Of a DNA stretch of 64,000 nt, positions 11,004 through 18,559 are shown piece after piece. Origin of the DNA: Streptomyces sp. TRM49041 (GTDB taxonomy: Bacteria > Actinomycetota > Actinomycetes > Streptomycetales > Streptomycetaceae); NCBI RefSeq assembly GCF_008271805.1, contig NZ_VSRY01000173.1, positions 62,001-126,000 on the forward strand, read 5' to 3'. The position numbers and the translations under genes are program-made. The notes below the pieces were generated by a model, which saw nothing but the letters and a program-made list of their open reading frames with translations, did not search any database and was not told where the DNA came from. The first letter of the stretch is position 1. The number at the start of each line of letters is the position of its first letter.

Positions 11004-12536
11004 GTGTCGGTCGGAGGGTGGAGACCGGAGGAGCAGGGGGAACAGCCGCAGCCGCCGCAGGGACAAGCGCGTGAACAGCGGCGGATCGTCGGCCGCTACC
11101 GGCTGGAGGCCCGGCTCGGCCGGGGCGGCATGGGAACCGTCTGGCGGGCGTACGACGAGCTGCTCGGCCGTCAGGTCGCCGTCAAGGAACTCCACGTCGA
11201 CGTCGGGGACGTCGGGGGCGCCGGGGGCGTCGGTGGCGCCGGTGGAGTCAGGGGGGACGGCGACGCGGCCGTCGACTCGACGCTGCGCGAGGCCCGCGCG
11301 GTGGCCCGTGTGCACCACCCGCACATCGTCTGCGTCCACGACGTGGTGGAGGAGTACGGCGTGCCGTACATCGTCATGGAGCTGGTCGAGGGCGTGTCGC
11401 TCGCCGAGCGGATCGCCGTGCGCGGGCCGGTCGAAGCGCGCGAGGCGGCCCGTATCGGCCTGGCGCTGCTGTCCGCGCTGCGCGCCGCGCACGCGATCGG
11501 GGTGCTGCACAGGGATCTCAAACCGGCCAACGTCCTGCTGGAGGAGGCGACCGGGCGGGTCGTCCTCACGGACTTCGGGATCGCCCAGCTGGCCGGGGCG
11601 ACGACCCTGACGGAGGCGGGGATGTTCGTCGGCTCGCCCGAGTACACCGCGCCGGAGCGCATGCAGGGCATCCAGGCGGGGCCGGCGTCGGACCTGTGGT
11701 CGCTGGGGGTGCTGCTGTGCGCGGCGATGACCGGGCGGTCGCCGTTCCACCGCGACTCGTTGGGCGGGGTGCTGCACGCGGTGGTGGAGGCCGAGATCAG
11801 GCCGCCGGCGGCCGCCGGGCCGCTGCTGCCCGTCGTACGGGGGCTGCTGCAGCGCGATCCGGTGCGCAGGATCGATGCCGGGGAGGCGGAGCGGCTGCTG
11901 AGCGCGTACGCGGTGGTCCCGGAGAAGCCGACGGCGCCCCCGCCGGTGGTGCCGTCGGACGCCCCGGCCGCCCACGACCGGCCCGACGACGGGCAGGGCG
12001 ACGGCCAGGGCGACGCGCGGCAGGACGCACGGCCGCACGCGGCGTCGCCGGTCCGGGGGACGAGTGCCGGCGACATGGTGAGGGCTCTGCCGAACAGGTC
12101 ATCACCCGATGTGCCGGATTCAAGCGATGGATCCGGCGCCTCGGGCCGTGCCGCCCCCGCACCCGCCACCCCGGCGTCGGCCGCCGCCGAACCGCAGGGC
12201 ACCGAATTCCAGGGCAACGAATACCAGGACGCGGAACCCCAGGACGCGGAACCCCAGGACGCCGTACCTCGCGACGCCGTGCCCGCCGACGCGTCGACCG
12301 CCGAAGTGCCGCCCGAAGTGCCGCCCGCCGACGCGCCGCGCGCGGGTGCGCTGCCCGCAGGTGCGCTCCCCATGGCCGACGCGCCGTCGACCGATGCCTT
12401 CCCGCCCCCCGTCACCCCCCACCGGCGCCCCCGTGCGCGACGGCCGGCCACGGTCCTCCTCGTCACCGCCCTCATCACCGCCCTCTTCGTCGTCGCGATC
12501 GCGCTCGGCGTCGCTCTCTTCCTGACAACGCGCTGA
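11004..12536 (+). CDS. Membrane Ser/Thr protein kinase (active PknB-type), kinase 4
   Basis: 510 residues from GTG 11004, chosen because GGAGGAG lies 5-11 bases upstream; GTG 10986 is in frame but lacks a site. Motifs are complete: GRGGMGTVW, VAVKEL, HRDLKPANV, TDFGIA, APERMQG. A Gly/Val insertion (DVGDVGGAGGVGGAGG region) follows the lysine strand. The C-terminal half is a Pro/Ala/Gln-Asp-rich linker ending in one TM helix (VLLVTALITALFVVAIALGV) with only a few residues outside, so unlike kinases 1-3 it has no extracellular sensor. Starts 28 bp after kinase 3 and is probably cotranscribed. Confidence 0.92.
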   Translation: MSVGGWRPEEQGEQPQPPQGQAREQRRIVGRYRLEARLGRGGMGTVWRAYDELLGRQVAVKELHVDVGDVGGAGGVGGAGGVRGDGDAAVDSTLREARAVARVHHPHIVCVHDVVEEYGVPYIVMELVEGVSLAERIAVRGPVEAREAARIGLALLSALRAAHAIGVLHRDLKPANVLLEEATGRVVLTDFGIAQLAGATTLTEAGMFVGSPEYTAPERMQGIQAGPASDLWSLGVLLCAAMTGRSPFHRDSLGGVLHAVVEAEIRPPAAAGPLLPVVRGLLQRDPVRRIDAGEAERLLSAYAVVPEKPTAPPPVVPSDAPAAHDRPDDGQGDGQGDARQDARPHAASPVRGTSAGDMVRALPNRSSPDVPDSSDGSGASGRAAPAPATPASAAAEPQGTEFQGNEYQDAEPQDAEPQDAVPRDAVPADASTAEVPPEVPPADAPRAGALPAGALPMADAPSTDAFPPPVTPHRRPRARRPATVLLVTALITALFVVAIALGVALFLTTR

Positions 12537-12549
12537 TCAGGGCTTATTT

Positions 12550-12565
12550 GCCAGTGAACACTGGC
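12550..12565. promoter_or_regulatory. Perfect 16-bp palindrome upstream of gabD-like gene
   Basis: GCCAGTGAACACTGGC is an exact palindrome (arms 7 bp, centre AA) 75 bp upstream of the aldehyde dehydrogenase ATG and 13 bp after the kinase 4 stop. Its size suits a dimeric repressor operator; the loop is too short for a terminator. No regulator gene is adjacent. Confidence 0.4.
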
Positions 12566-12639
12566 GCGATGTGTGCGCTCGGTGAAAAGCTGTTACCGAC
12601 GGGTACCCAAAGTCTCCGCTCCCGCATACCCTCGCCCCC

Positions 12640-14304
12640 ATGACGGACACGCAGGCCCCCGCCAACGCTCCCGCATCCTCGTCCACGTCGGCCACATCGC
12701 CGTCTGCCGCCGCGCCCCACGGCACGAACCCGGTAGCCCCCGCCCCCGAGGGCGTCCGCACCGCCGCCGACGTGGTCACGCCCGAGGTGGTCGCCCAGCT
12801 CACCCGGGGTGTCGTCGGCTCCGGCCGGACCGCCAACCACACCCCGTTCACCGGGGAACGACTGGCGGAACTGCCCGAGTCGACGCCTGGGGACGTCGCC
12901 GAGGCGTTCGCCCGGGCCCGCGCCGCCCAGGCGGCCTGGGCCGCCACGCCCGTCCGTCGGCGCGCCGCCGTCCTGCTCCGCTTCCACGACCTGATCCTGG
13001 AGCGGCAGTCGGAGGTCCTCGACCTCATCCAGCTGGAGACCGGCAAGGCGCGGCTGCACGCCCACGAGGAGATACAGGCCGTCGCGATAGCCGCCCGCCA
13101 CTACGGCCTGCGCGCCTCCGCGTATCTGAAGCCGAAGCGGCGCACCGGCGCCGTACCGACCCTGACCAAGGTGACCGAACTGCGCCAGCCGCGCGGCGTC
13201 GTCGGCCAGATCGCGCCATGGAACTACCCGCTGGAGCTGTCCGTCGGCGACGCGCTGCCCGCGCTGGTCTCCGGTAACGCCCTGGTCATGAAGCCCGACA
13301 CCGAGACGGCCCTCACCGCCCTCTGGGCCCGCGACCTGCTGATCGAGGCGGGACTCCCGGCGGAGGTCTTCCAGGTGGTCCTCGGCGAGGGCCCGGTCGT
13401 CGGCCCCGAGGTCGTCAAGCACGCCGACTACGTGTCGTTCACCGGCTCCACGCGGACCGGCCGCCAGGTCGCCCAGGGCGCGGCGGCCCGGCTCGTCGGC
13501 GTCTCCCTCGAACTGGGCGGCAAGAACGCCATGCTGGTCCTCCACGACGCGGACGTGGAGAAGGCCGCCGCGGGCGCCGTACGCGCCTGCTTCTCCTCCG
13601 CGGGCCAGCTGTGCATCTCCATCGAGCGGCTCTACGTCCACGAGTCGGTCGCCGACGCGTTCCTGGAGCGGTTCGCCGCCCGCACGAAGGCGATGCGCCT
13701 CGGCACCTCCCTCGCGTACGGCGCCGACATGGGCTCCCTCGTAGGTGAGCGGCAGCTGGAGAACGTCACCCGGCACGTCGACGAGGCCGTCGCCAAGGGC
13801 GCCAGGGTCCTCGCGGGCGGCGTCGCCCGGCCCGACATCGGCCCGCTCTTCTACGAGCCGACGATCCTCGACGGGGTCCAGGAGCCCATGGCGGTCTGCG
13901 CGGAGGAGACCTTCGGCCCGGTGGTCTCGGTCTACCGCTTCACGGACGAGGACGAGGCCGTCGAGCGCGCCAACGCCACCGCGTACGGCCTGAACGCGAG
14001 CGTCTGGACGAAGGACGGCCGCCGCGGCCACGCCGTCGCCACCCGGCTGCGCGCCGGAACCGTCAACATCAACGAGGGGTACGGGGCCGCGTACGGCAGC
14101 GTCCAGGCGCCGATGGGCGGCATGAAGGACTCGGGCCTCGGCCGCCGCCACGGCTCGGAGGGCATCCTCAAGTACACGGAGGCCCAGACCGTCGCCCACC
14201 AGCGCCTCATGCCGCTCGCCCCGTCCTTCGGCATGGACGACGCGACATACGCGGCGTTCATGAGCCGCAGCCTGAAGGCGATGAAGACGCTGCGCCTGCG
14301 CTGA
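12640..14304 (+). CDS. gabD: Succinate-semialdehyde dehydrogenase (NAD(P)+), aldehyde dehydrogenase family
   Basis: 554 residues from ATG 12640, with an Ala/Pro/Ser-rich N-terminal extension of about 45 residues before the family domain. Aldehyde dehydrogenase motifs: PWNYPLE (cofactor region), FTGSTRTGR, the LELGGKN glutamate motif and the catalytic cysteine in SAGQLCIS near residue 325, then EETFGPVVS. The SAGQLCIS context and overall length fit succinate-semialdehyde dehydrogenases of actinobacteria, which turn succinate semialdehyde into succinate in GABA breakdown; another aldehyde is possible. The GMC oxidoreductase gene begins 49 bp downstream and is probably cotranscribed. Confidence 0.8.
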   Translation: MTDTQAPANAPASSSTSATSPSAAAPHGTNPVAPAPEGVRTAADVVTPEVVAQLTRGVVGSGRTANHTPFTGERLAELPESTPGDVAEAFARARAAQAAWAATPVRRRAAVLLRFHDLILERQSEVLDLIQLETGKARLHAHEEIQAVAIAARHYGLRASAYLKPKRRTGAVPTLTKVTELRQPRGVVGQIAPWNYPLELSVGDALPALVSGNALVMKPDTETALTALWARDLLIEAGLPAEVFQVVLGEGPVVGPEVVKHADYVSFTGSTRTGRQVAQGAAARLVGVSLELGGKNAMLVLHDADVEKAAAGAVRACFSSAGQLCISIERLYVHESVADAFLERFAARTKAMRLGTSLAYGADMGSLVGERQLENVTRHVDEAVAKGARVLAGGVARPDIGPLFYEPTILDGVQEPMAVCAEETFGPVVSVYRFTDEDEAVERANATAYGLNASVWTKDGRRGHAVATRLRAGTVNINEGYGAAYGSVQAPMGGMKDSGLGRRHGSEGILKYTEAQTVAHQRLMPLAPSFGMDDATYAAFMSRSLKAMKTLRLR

Positions 14305-14353
14305 CGACGGGCGACGGCGCCCGATTCACCCCCGATCCGGTCCGAGGAGAGCC

Positions 14354-16159
14354 ATGCCCCAGGTCCCCCCTGCCCAAAAACACCGACCAGCCGCCGCGTA
14401 CGACTACGACGTCATAGTGATCGGCTCCGGCTTCGGCGGCTCGGTCTCGGCCCTCCGCCTCACCGAGAAGGGCTACCGCGTGGGCGTCCTGGAGGCGGGC
14501 CGCCGCTTCACCCGGGACACCCTCCCCAAGAACTCCTGGGACCTGCGCAACTACCTGTGGGCCCCGGCACTCGGCCTGTACGGCCTCCAGCGTGTCCATC
14601 TGCTGGGCAACGTCATGGTCCTGGCCGGCGCGGGCGTGGGCGGCGGCTCGCTGAACTACGCGAACACCCTCTACGTACCTCCGCCCGCCTTCTTCCAGGA
14701 CAAGCAGTGGGCGTCCATCACCGACTGGCAGGACGAACTCGCCCCGCACTACGACCAGGCCAAGCGCATGCTGGGCGTACGCCTCAACCCGACGATGACC
14801 CCCTCGGACGTCCACCTCAAGGCGACCGCCGAGACCATGGGCGTCGGCGACACCTTCCACCTGGCACCCGTCGGTGTCTTCTTCGGCGACGGCAAGGACG
14901 CGGACGGTACGACGAAGGCGCCTCCCGGCGACCAGGTCCCGGACCCGTACTTCGGCGGCTCGGGCCCGGCACGGCGCGCCTGCACCGAGTGCGGCGCGTG
15001 CATGACGGGCTGCCGGCACGGCGCCAAGAACACCCTGACGGAGAACTACCTGTACCTGGCCGAGAAGGCGGGCGCGGTGATCCACCCGATGACGACGGTC
15101 ACGGAGATCAGGGAAGCCGGCGCCGGGGACGGCTACGAAGTCGTGGTGGTCCCCACCGGCCACCGCCGGAAGGCGCCCCGGCGCGCCCTCCGCGCGCGCT
15201 ATGTCGTCGTCGCGGCGGGCACGTACGGCACACAGACCCTCCTCCACCGGATGAAGGACCAGGGCCTGCTGCCCCGCATCTCCAAACGCCTGGGCGAACT
15301 GACCCGCACCAACTCCGAGGCGCTGGTCGGCTCGCAGACGACGGACCGCCGCTACCGCAAGCGGCACGGCGTACCGAAGGCCGACTTCACCCACGGCGTG
15401 GCGATCACCTCGTCCATCCACCCGGACGAGAACACCCATATCGAGCCTGTCCGTTACGGCAAGGGCTCCAACGCCATGGGCTCGCTGTCGATCCTTCAGG
15501 TCCCGTACGCGAAGAACCGGGTGGCCGCCTGGCTGGCCAACGTCGCCCGCCACCCCGTCCTGGCCGTACGCTCCCTCTCCAACCGCCGCTGGTCGGAGCG
15601 GACGATCATCGGTCTGGTCATGCAGTCGCTGGACAACTCACTGACGACCTACCGCAAGCGGGGCGGCTTGGGAAAGGGCCTGCTCACCGCCACCCAGGGC
15701 CACGGCACCCCGAACCCCAAGCAGATCCCCGAGGCGACCCGCGCGGCCACCCTCATGGCCAGGGAGATCAACGGCTTCGCGGGATCGAACGTCGGCGAAC
15801 TGATGGGCACCCCGCTCACGGCCCACTTCCTGGGTGGCTGCGTGATCGGCGCCACGGCCGGCGAGGGGGTCATCGACCCGTACCACCGCCTGTACGGCCA
15901 CCCGGGCATCTCCGTCGTGGACGGCGCCGCCGTCTCCGCGAACCTCGGCGTGAACCCGTCCCTCACCATCACCGCCCAGGCGGAACGCGCCATGTCCCTC
16001 TGGCCCAACAAGGACGAACCGGACCCGCGCCCCCGGCAGGGCGAGCCGTACACCCGGCTGACCCCGGTCGCGCCCAAGTCCCCGACGGTCCCGGCGGAGG
16101 CGTTCGCGGCCCTGAAGCTCCCGTTCCTGGGAATGCCGGAGGTCCCCCCGAAGCCCTGA
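14354..16159 (+). CDS. ChoD-like GMC family FAD oxidoreductase with cysteine cluster
   Basis: 601 residues from ATG 14354 preceded by GAGGAG. The N terminus has the FAD motif VIGSGFGGS near residue 22 and VLEAGRRF. Around residues 210-220 lies C-x2-C-x2-C-x3-C (CTECGACMTGC) followed by RHGAKNTL, the same arrangement I recall in the mycobacterial cholesterol-oxidase homologue ChoD, and suggestive of an Fe-S or metal site. The C terminus carries the GMC active-site region HFLGGCVIG and VVDGAAVSANLGVNPSLTI. No signal peptide is seen. The substrate is unknown; a sterol is only one possibility. Confidence 0.82.
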   Translation: MPQVPPAQKHRPAAAYDYDVIVIGSGFGGSVSALRLTEKGYRVGVLEAGRRFTRDTLPKNSWDLRNYLWAPALGLYGLQRVHLLGNVMVLAGAGVGGGSLNYANTLYVPPPAFFQDKQWASITDWQDELAPHYDQAKRMLGVRLNPTMTPSDVHLKATAETMGVGDTFHLAPVGVFFGDGKDADGTTKAPPGDQVPDPYFGGSGPARRACTECGACMTGCRHGAKNTLTENYLYLAEKAGAVIHPMTTVTEIREAGAGDGYEVVVVPTGHRRKAPRRALRARYVVVAAGTYGTQTLLHRMKDQGLLPRISKRLGELTRTNSEALVGSQTTDRRYRKRHGVPKADFTHGVAITSSIHPDENTHIEPVRYGKGSNAMGSLSILQVPYAKNRVAAWLANVARHPVLAVRSLSNRRWSERTIIGLVMQSLDNSLTTYRKRGGLGKGLLTATQGHGTPNPKQIPEATRAATLMAREINGFAGSNVGELMGTPLTAHFLGGCVIGATAGEGVIDPYHRLYGHPGISVVDGAAVSANLGVNPSLTITAQAERAMSLWPNKDEPDPRPRQGEPYTRLTPVAPKSPTVPAEAFAALKLPFLGMPEVPPKP

Positions 16160-16186
16160 GCCCGCGCCACGGCCCCGGAGAACAGC

Positions 16187-16226
16187 AGAGAGGCGCTGCG
16201 CCCCCCTCCGAGCGCAGCGCCTCTCT
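16187..16226. terminator. Bidirectional hairpin terminator
   Basis: An exact 15-bp inverted repeat (AGAGAGGCGCTGCGC and its complement, loop of about 10 bases) lies between the convergent GMC oxidoreductase and LAxTG protein genes, 28 bp after the first stop. It serves both strands. Confidence 0.85.
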
Positions 16227-16244
16227 TGTCCTTAAGCGCGTCCG

Positions 16245-17273
16245 TTACGCGGTGGCACCGGCGTTACGGCGCTTCAGCGCGAAGACGACACCGGCACCGG
16301 CGACGATGGCGATACCACCGGCGACACCGATGGTCGGCAGCATCGAGCTGGAGCCCGTCTCGGCGAGCGTGCCGGTGACGGGGATCTCGGACAGCTCGCC
16401 GGTCGGAGCCGGCTTGTTGCCCTTCTTGCCCGGCTTGCCCGTGGCGTCGTCGACCTCGCCCGGGTCGGTGTCGGCGGCGAGGATGTCGAACTCGTAGAGG
16501 GTCTCGTCGCCGTACTCGCAGAGGCCGTCCGCGGTGATGCTGACGCCGGAGGCGAAGGCGAAGCCGTAACCGGCCGGGGCCTTGGCGTCCACCTTCAGGC
16601 GCATGTTCGCCTCTGCGTACTGGTTCGCCTTCAGCGCCTTGGAGGTGCCGAAGTAGCCGTCCTCGTCGCTGACGGTCCGCCAGGCGTCCTGGATGTACGC
16701 CTGTACGGTGACGTACTTGGTCATCTCCTCCAGGTCCTCGTCGTCGACGGCCGCCGTGTACAGGTAGGCGTCGACACCCTCCACGTCGTGGCCGGTCTTG
16801 TTCTCGACGCGGAACGTGAACTTCTGCCAGCCGGAGCCGGCGACGACCTTCGAGGGCAGGCCGCGGAGCTCGGTGTGCACGCCCTCGTTGTCCGCGAAGT
16901 CCTCGCACTCCGAGGCCGGCTCGGACGCCGACGCCGACGGCGAGGGGGCGCTCGTGCTGGTGGAGGGCGACGGCGCGGCGGTGTCGTCGTTCGACGGGCT
17001 CGGGTCGGTGGTGGACGTCTTGTCGTCCGACGGAGCCGGGTCGGTGGACGTGGTCTCGTCGTCCGAGGGCGCCGGGTCGGCGGAGGTGGTCTCGTCGTCC
17101 GACGGAGTCGGGTCCGCGGACTTCGTGTCCTCGTCGGACGTGGACGCCGTGGTGCTCTCCGTCGTCGACGGCGTGTCGTCCGTCGCGTACGCGGCCGGGG
17201 CCACCATCAGGAAGGCGGCAGGCGTGATGACGGCGGTCGCGGCGGCGACGGCCATGGCGCGGCGAAGCTTCAA
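16245..17273 (-). CDS. LAxTG-anchored cell-wall surface protein (sortase E-type substrate)
   Basis: 342 residues. A signal peptide (MKLRRAMAV... to about AAYA) is followed by a Ser/Thr/Asp/Pro repeat region at about residues 35-115, with units like ADPAPSDDETTS, a folded domain (about 120-280) with two cysteines, and a C-terminal sorting signal: LAETG, a hydrophobic segment (TIGVAGGIAIVAGAGVVFAL) and KRR. LAxTG is the motif of Streptomyces class E sortase substrates. The protein is thus predicted to be exported and covalently linked to peptidoglycan. The middle domain was not recognised. No sortase gene is in the window. Confidence 0.85.
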   Translation of the reverse strand: MKLRRAMAVAAATAVITPAAFLMVAPAAYATDDTPSTTESTTASTSDEDTKSADPTPSDDETTSADPAPSDDETTSTDPAPSDDKTSTTDPSPSNDDTAAPSPSTSTSAPSPSASASEPASECEDFADNEGVHTELRGLPSKVVAGSGWQKFTFRVENKTGHDVEGVDAYLYTAAVDDEDLEEMTKYVTVQAYIQDAWRTVSDEDGYFGTSKALKANQYAEANMRLKVDAKAPAGYGFAFASGVSITADGLCEYGDETLYEFDILAADTDPGEVDDATGKPGKKGNKPAPTGELSEIPVTGTLAETGSSSMLPTIGVAGGIAIVAGAGVVFALKRRNAGATA

Positions 17274-17345
17274 GTCAAGACCTCATGGTCTGGGCGTACC
17301 ACTGGGTGCGGTACGGAATCTGATGGGCCTCCAGCCCGTGGTGTG

Positions 17346-17417
17346 TCACAGGCGTGGCCGTTGGTTTCGCATAGATGACCTGTGACTCCTGGGATTGGTT
17401 GCACGGCAACTCACAGG
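17346..17417. promoter_or_regulatory. Three TCACAGG/CCTGTGA heptamers upstream of the surface-protein gene
   Basis: TCACAGG at 17346-17352, CCTGTGA at 17379-17385 and TCACAGG at 17411-17417 are spaced 33 and 32 bp, about three helical turns, 70-145 bp upstream of the LAxTG protein start. The pattern suggests an operator bound on one DNA face. No matching regulator is assigned. Confidence 0.35.
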
Positions 17418-17512
17418 TTCTTTATGTGGCCTGCGTCACGGTGCGACCTTCGGCCCGCAGAACCCGAACCGGTCTCCGACCCGCCCCCGGCCCCGCCGCG
17501 CCCCACGCGGCA

Positions 17513-17560
17513 CAAGGGCCCCGCGCCGCCGTCGGTCGATACGGCGGTGCGGGGCCCTTG
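17513..17560. terminator. Strong long hairpin
   Basis: CAAGGGCCCCGCGCCGCCGT at 17513-17532 and its complement at 17541-17560 form a stem of about 20 bp with one non-Watson-Crick position and an 8-base loop. It lies in the 647-bp gene-free stretch 17274-17920 and insulates the surface-protein gene from upstream transcription. Apart from this hairpin, the next one at 17683 and the heptamers, I see no gene in that stretch. Confidence 0.7.
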
Positions 17561-17682
17561 GGTGTCGGCGCCGGCGTCAGGGCTCGTCGGGGCCGAGGGC
17601 GGCGCTCGGGGTGGGGAGGAAGCGCCGCGTGGGGAGGGGAAGCTGTTGAATGAGGGAGGCGGGGACACGGGGACGGTCCTGT

Positions 17683-17716
17683 GCGGTCGGTTCCGGGCGT
17701 CCCCGGAACCGACCGC
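17683..17716. terminator. Perfect hairpin downstream of chorismate mutase
   Basis: Two exact 15-bp arms (GCGGTCGGTTCCGGG and its complement) with the 4-base loop CGTC, about 205 bp beyond the chorismate mutase stop on the minus strand. Probably the terminator of that transcript. There is no U run, which is usual in Streptomyces. Confidence 0.7.
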
Positions 17717-17920
17717 TCTTCGGGTGACCGGGCTGCTGTCCCCTGCCGTCCGGTCACGCACGCTGAAGCGAGGTCCCACGGCGCACACACGGTGCGCCAC
17801 ACGCTCCAGCGGAGCCACGCGTGGTTTCTTCGGGCCCGCCCCTGGCTGGCGCGGACAACGGGACCAACGAGGGGGTGTGGCCCAGGTCACGCGCCGTACG
17901 GGTGAGAGACGGGACCGAAC

Positions 17921-18229
17921 TCAGATGCGGCCCCGGCACAGCTCCAGGACCGTCATCGCGAGCGATGTTCCGGGCTTGCCCAGGGCGTCCCTGTAGTGGG
18001 CCAGCACCTCCATCTCGCGCGCGAGGTTCACGCGCCGGCCGCCCGAGGCGATGCGGGCGTCCTGGATGACGGCCGAGACGGCCATCCGTTCCTGAATGAG
18101 GCCGATGATCCGGTCGTCGAGCGCGTCGATGCGCTCACGCGCGCCGCTGATCACCCGCGCCGCGTCGTCCGTACGGGCGCCGGTCTTCTCGGTGGGGGTG
18201 GCGGGCGTGGGGGTCCTGGTCGCGGTCAT
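17921..18229 (-). CDS. Chorismate mutase (AroQ class)
   Basis: 102 residues from ATG 18229; the longer frame upstream runs through the attenuator hairpin and is rejected. The body matches monofunctional AroQ: RERIDALDDRIIGLIQERMAVSAVIQDARI with the active-site Arg/Asp/Arg-Lys pattern, then the second and third helices (NLAREMEVLAHYRDALG, LELCRGR). It isomerises chorismate to prephenate, the first committed step to Phe and Tyr. The N-terminal 25 residues are a Thr/Pro-rich tail. It is divergent from guaA and preceded on its own strand by a leader ORF and hairpin that look like an attenuator. Confidence 0.9.
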   Translation of the reverse strand: MTATRTPTPATPTEKTGARTDDAARVISGARERIDALDDRIIGLIQERMAVSAVIQDARIASGGRRVNLAREMEVLAHYRDALGKPGTSLAMTVLELCRGRI

Positions 18230-18288
18230 GCCGTGGGCTCCTCGGTTCGGGCGGAGCCCCGGGCGGCGGCACGGCCCGGTGACGACGA

Positions 18289-18323
18289 CAGGCGCCCCGG
18301 GCCTTGTCGGCCCGGGGCGCCTG
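18289..18323 (-). terminator. Attenuator-type hairpin in chorismate mutase leader
   Basis: Read on the minus strand, CAGGCGCCCCGGGCC, loop GACAA, then the exact complement: a 15-bp perfect stem. It ends 60 bp upstream of the chorismate mutase start and begins about 25 bp after the stop of the 23-codon leader ORF, the arrangement of a transcription attenuator. Confidence 0.75.
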
Positions 18324-18347
18324 TGGAAGTCGCTTGTCAGCAGTTGC

Positions 18348-18419
18348 TCAAGCAGCACGACCATGGCAGCCGGACCGGCCGGTGCCATAGGTAAAGACGA
18401 AGGTCATGTGCTTGTGCAT
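18348..18419 (-). CDS. Candidate Phe/Tyr leader peptide of the chorismate mutase transcript
   Basis: 23 codons: MHKHMTFVFTYGTGRSGCHG then RAA and stop. Codons 7, 9 and 11 are Phe (TTC), Phe (TTT) and Tyr (TAT); TTT and TAT are rare in DNA this GC-rich. The ORF is followed at once by a 15-bp terminator-like hairpin and then by chorismate mutase, whose pathway makes exactly those two amino acids. Within the ORF the DNA around codons 11-19 can fold (ATGGCA paired with TGCCAT, with CCGG/CCGG inside), a possible pause or competing hairpin. No strong ribosome-binding site is visible; translation could be leaderless. Interpretation is by analogy with classical pheA-type attenuation. Confidence 0.6.
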   Translation of the reverse strand: MHKHMTFVFTYGTGRSGCHGRAA

Positions 18420-18559
18420 GGTGGTCAGTATGGCGGCAGACGCCGCCGTACAGCCAGCCGCCCCCGCCTCCGGTTCGGATGGTGAGACGAAACCCCGGTT
18501 GCCCGCGCCGGTAGAATCGACAAATACCGACCCCCTCCCACCGCCGGAAGGCCGCCGTA

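Noticed and set aside
17382..17996. Plus-strand frame of 204 codons in the gap before chorismate mutase
   Set aside because: Pro/Ala/Arg-rich composition without GC3 bias, it crosses two strong hairpins and enters the chorismate mutase gene on the other strand.
18230..18388. Upstream extension of chorismate mutase to 18388
   Set aside because: It would translate through the attenuator hairpin; the internal ATG 18229 gives a normal AroQ length.
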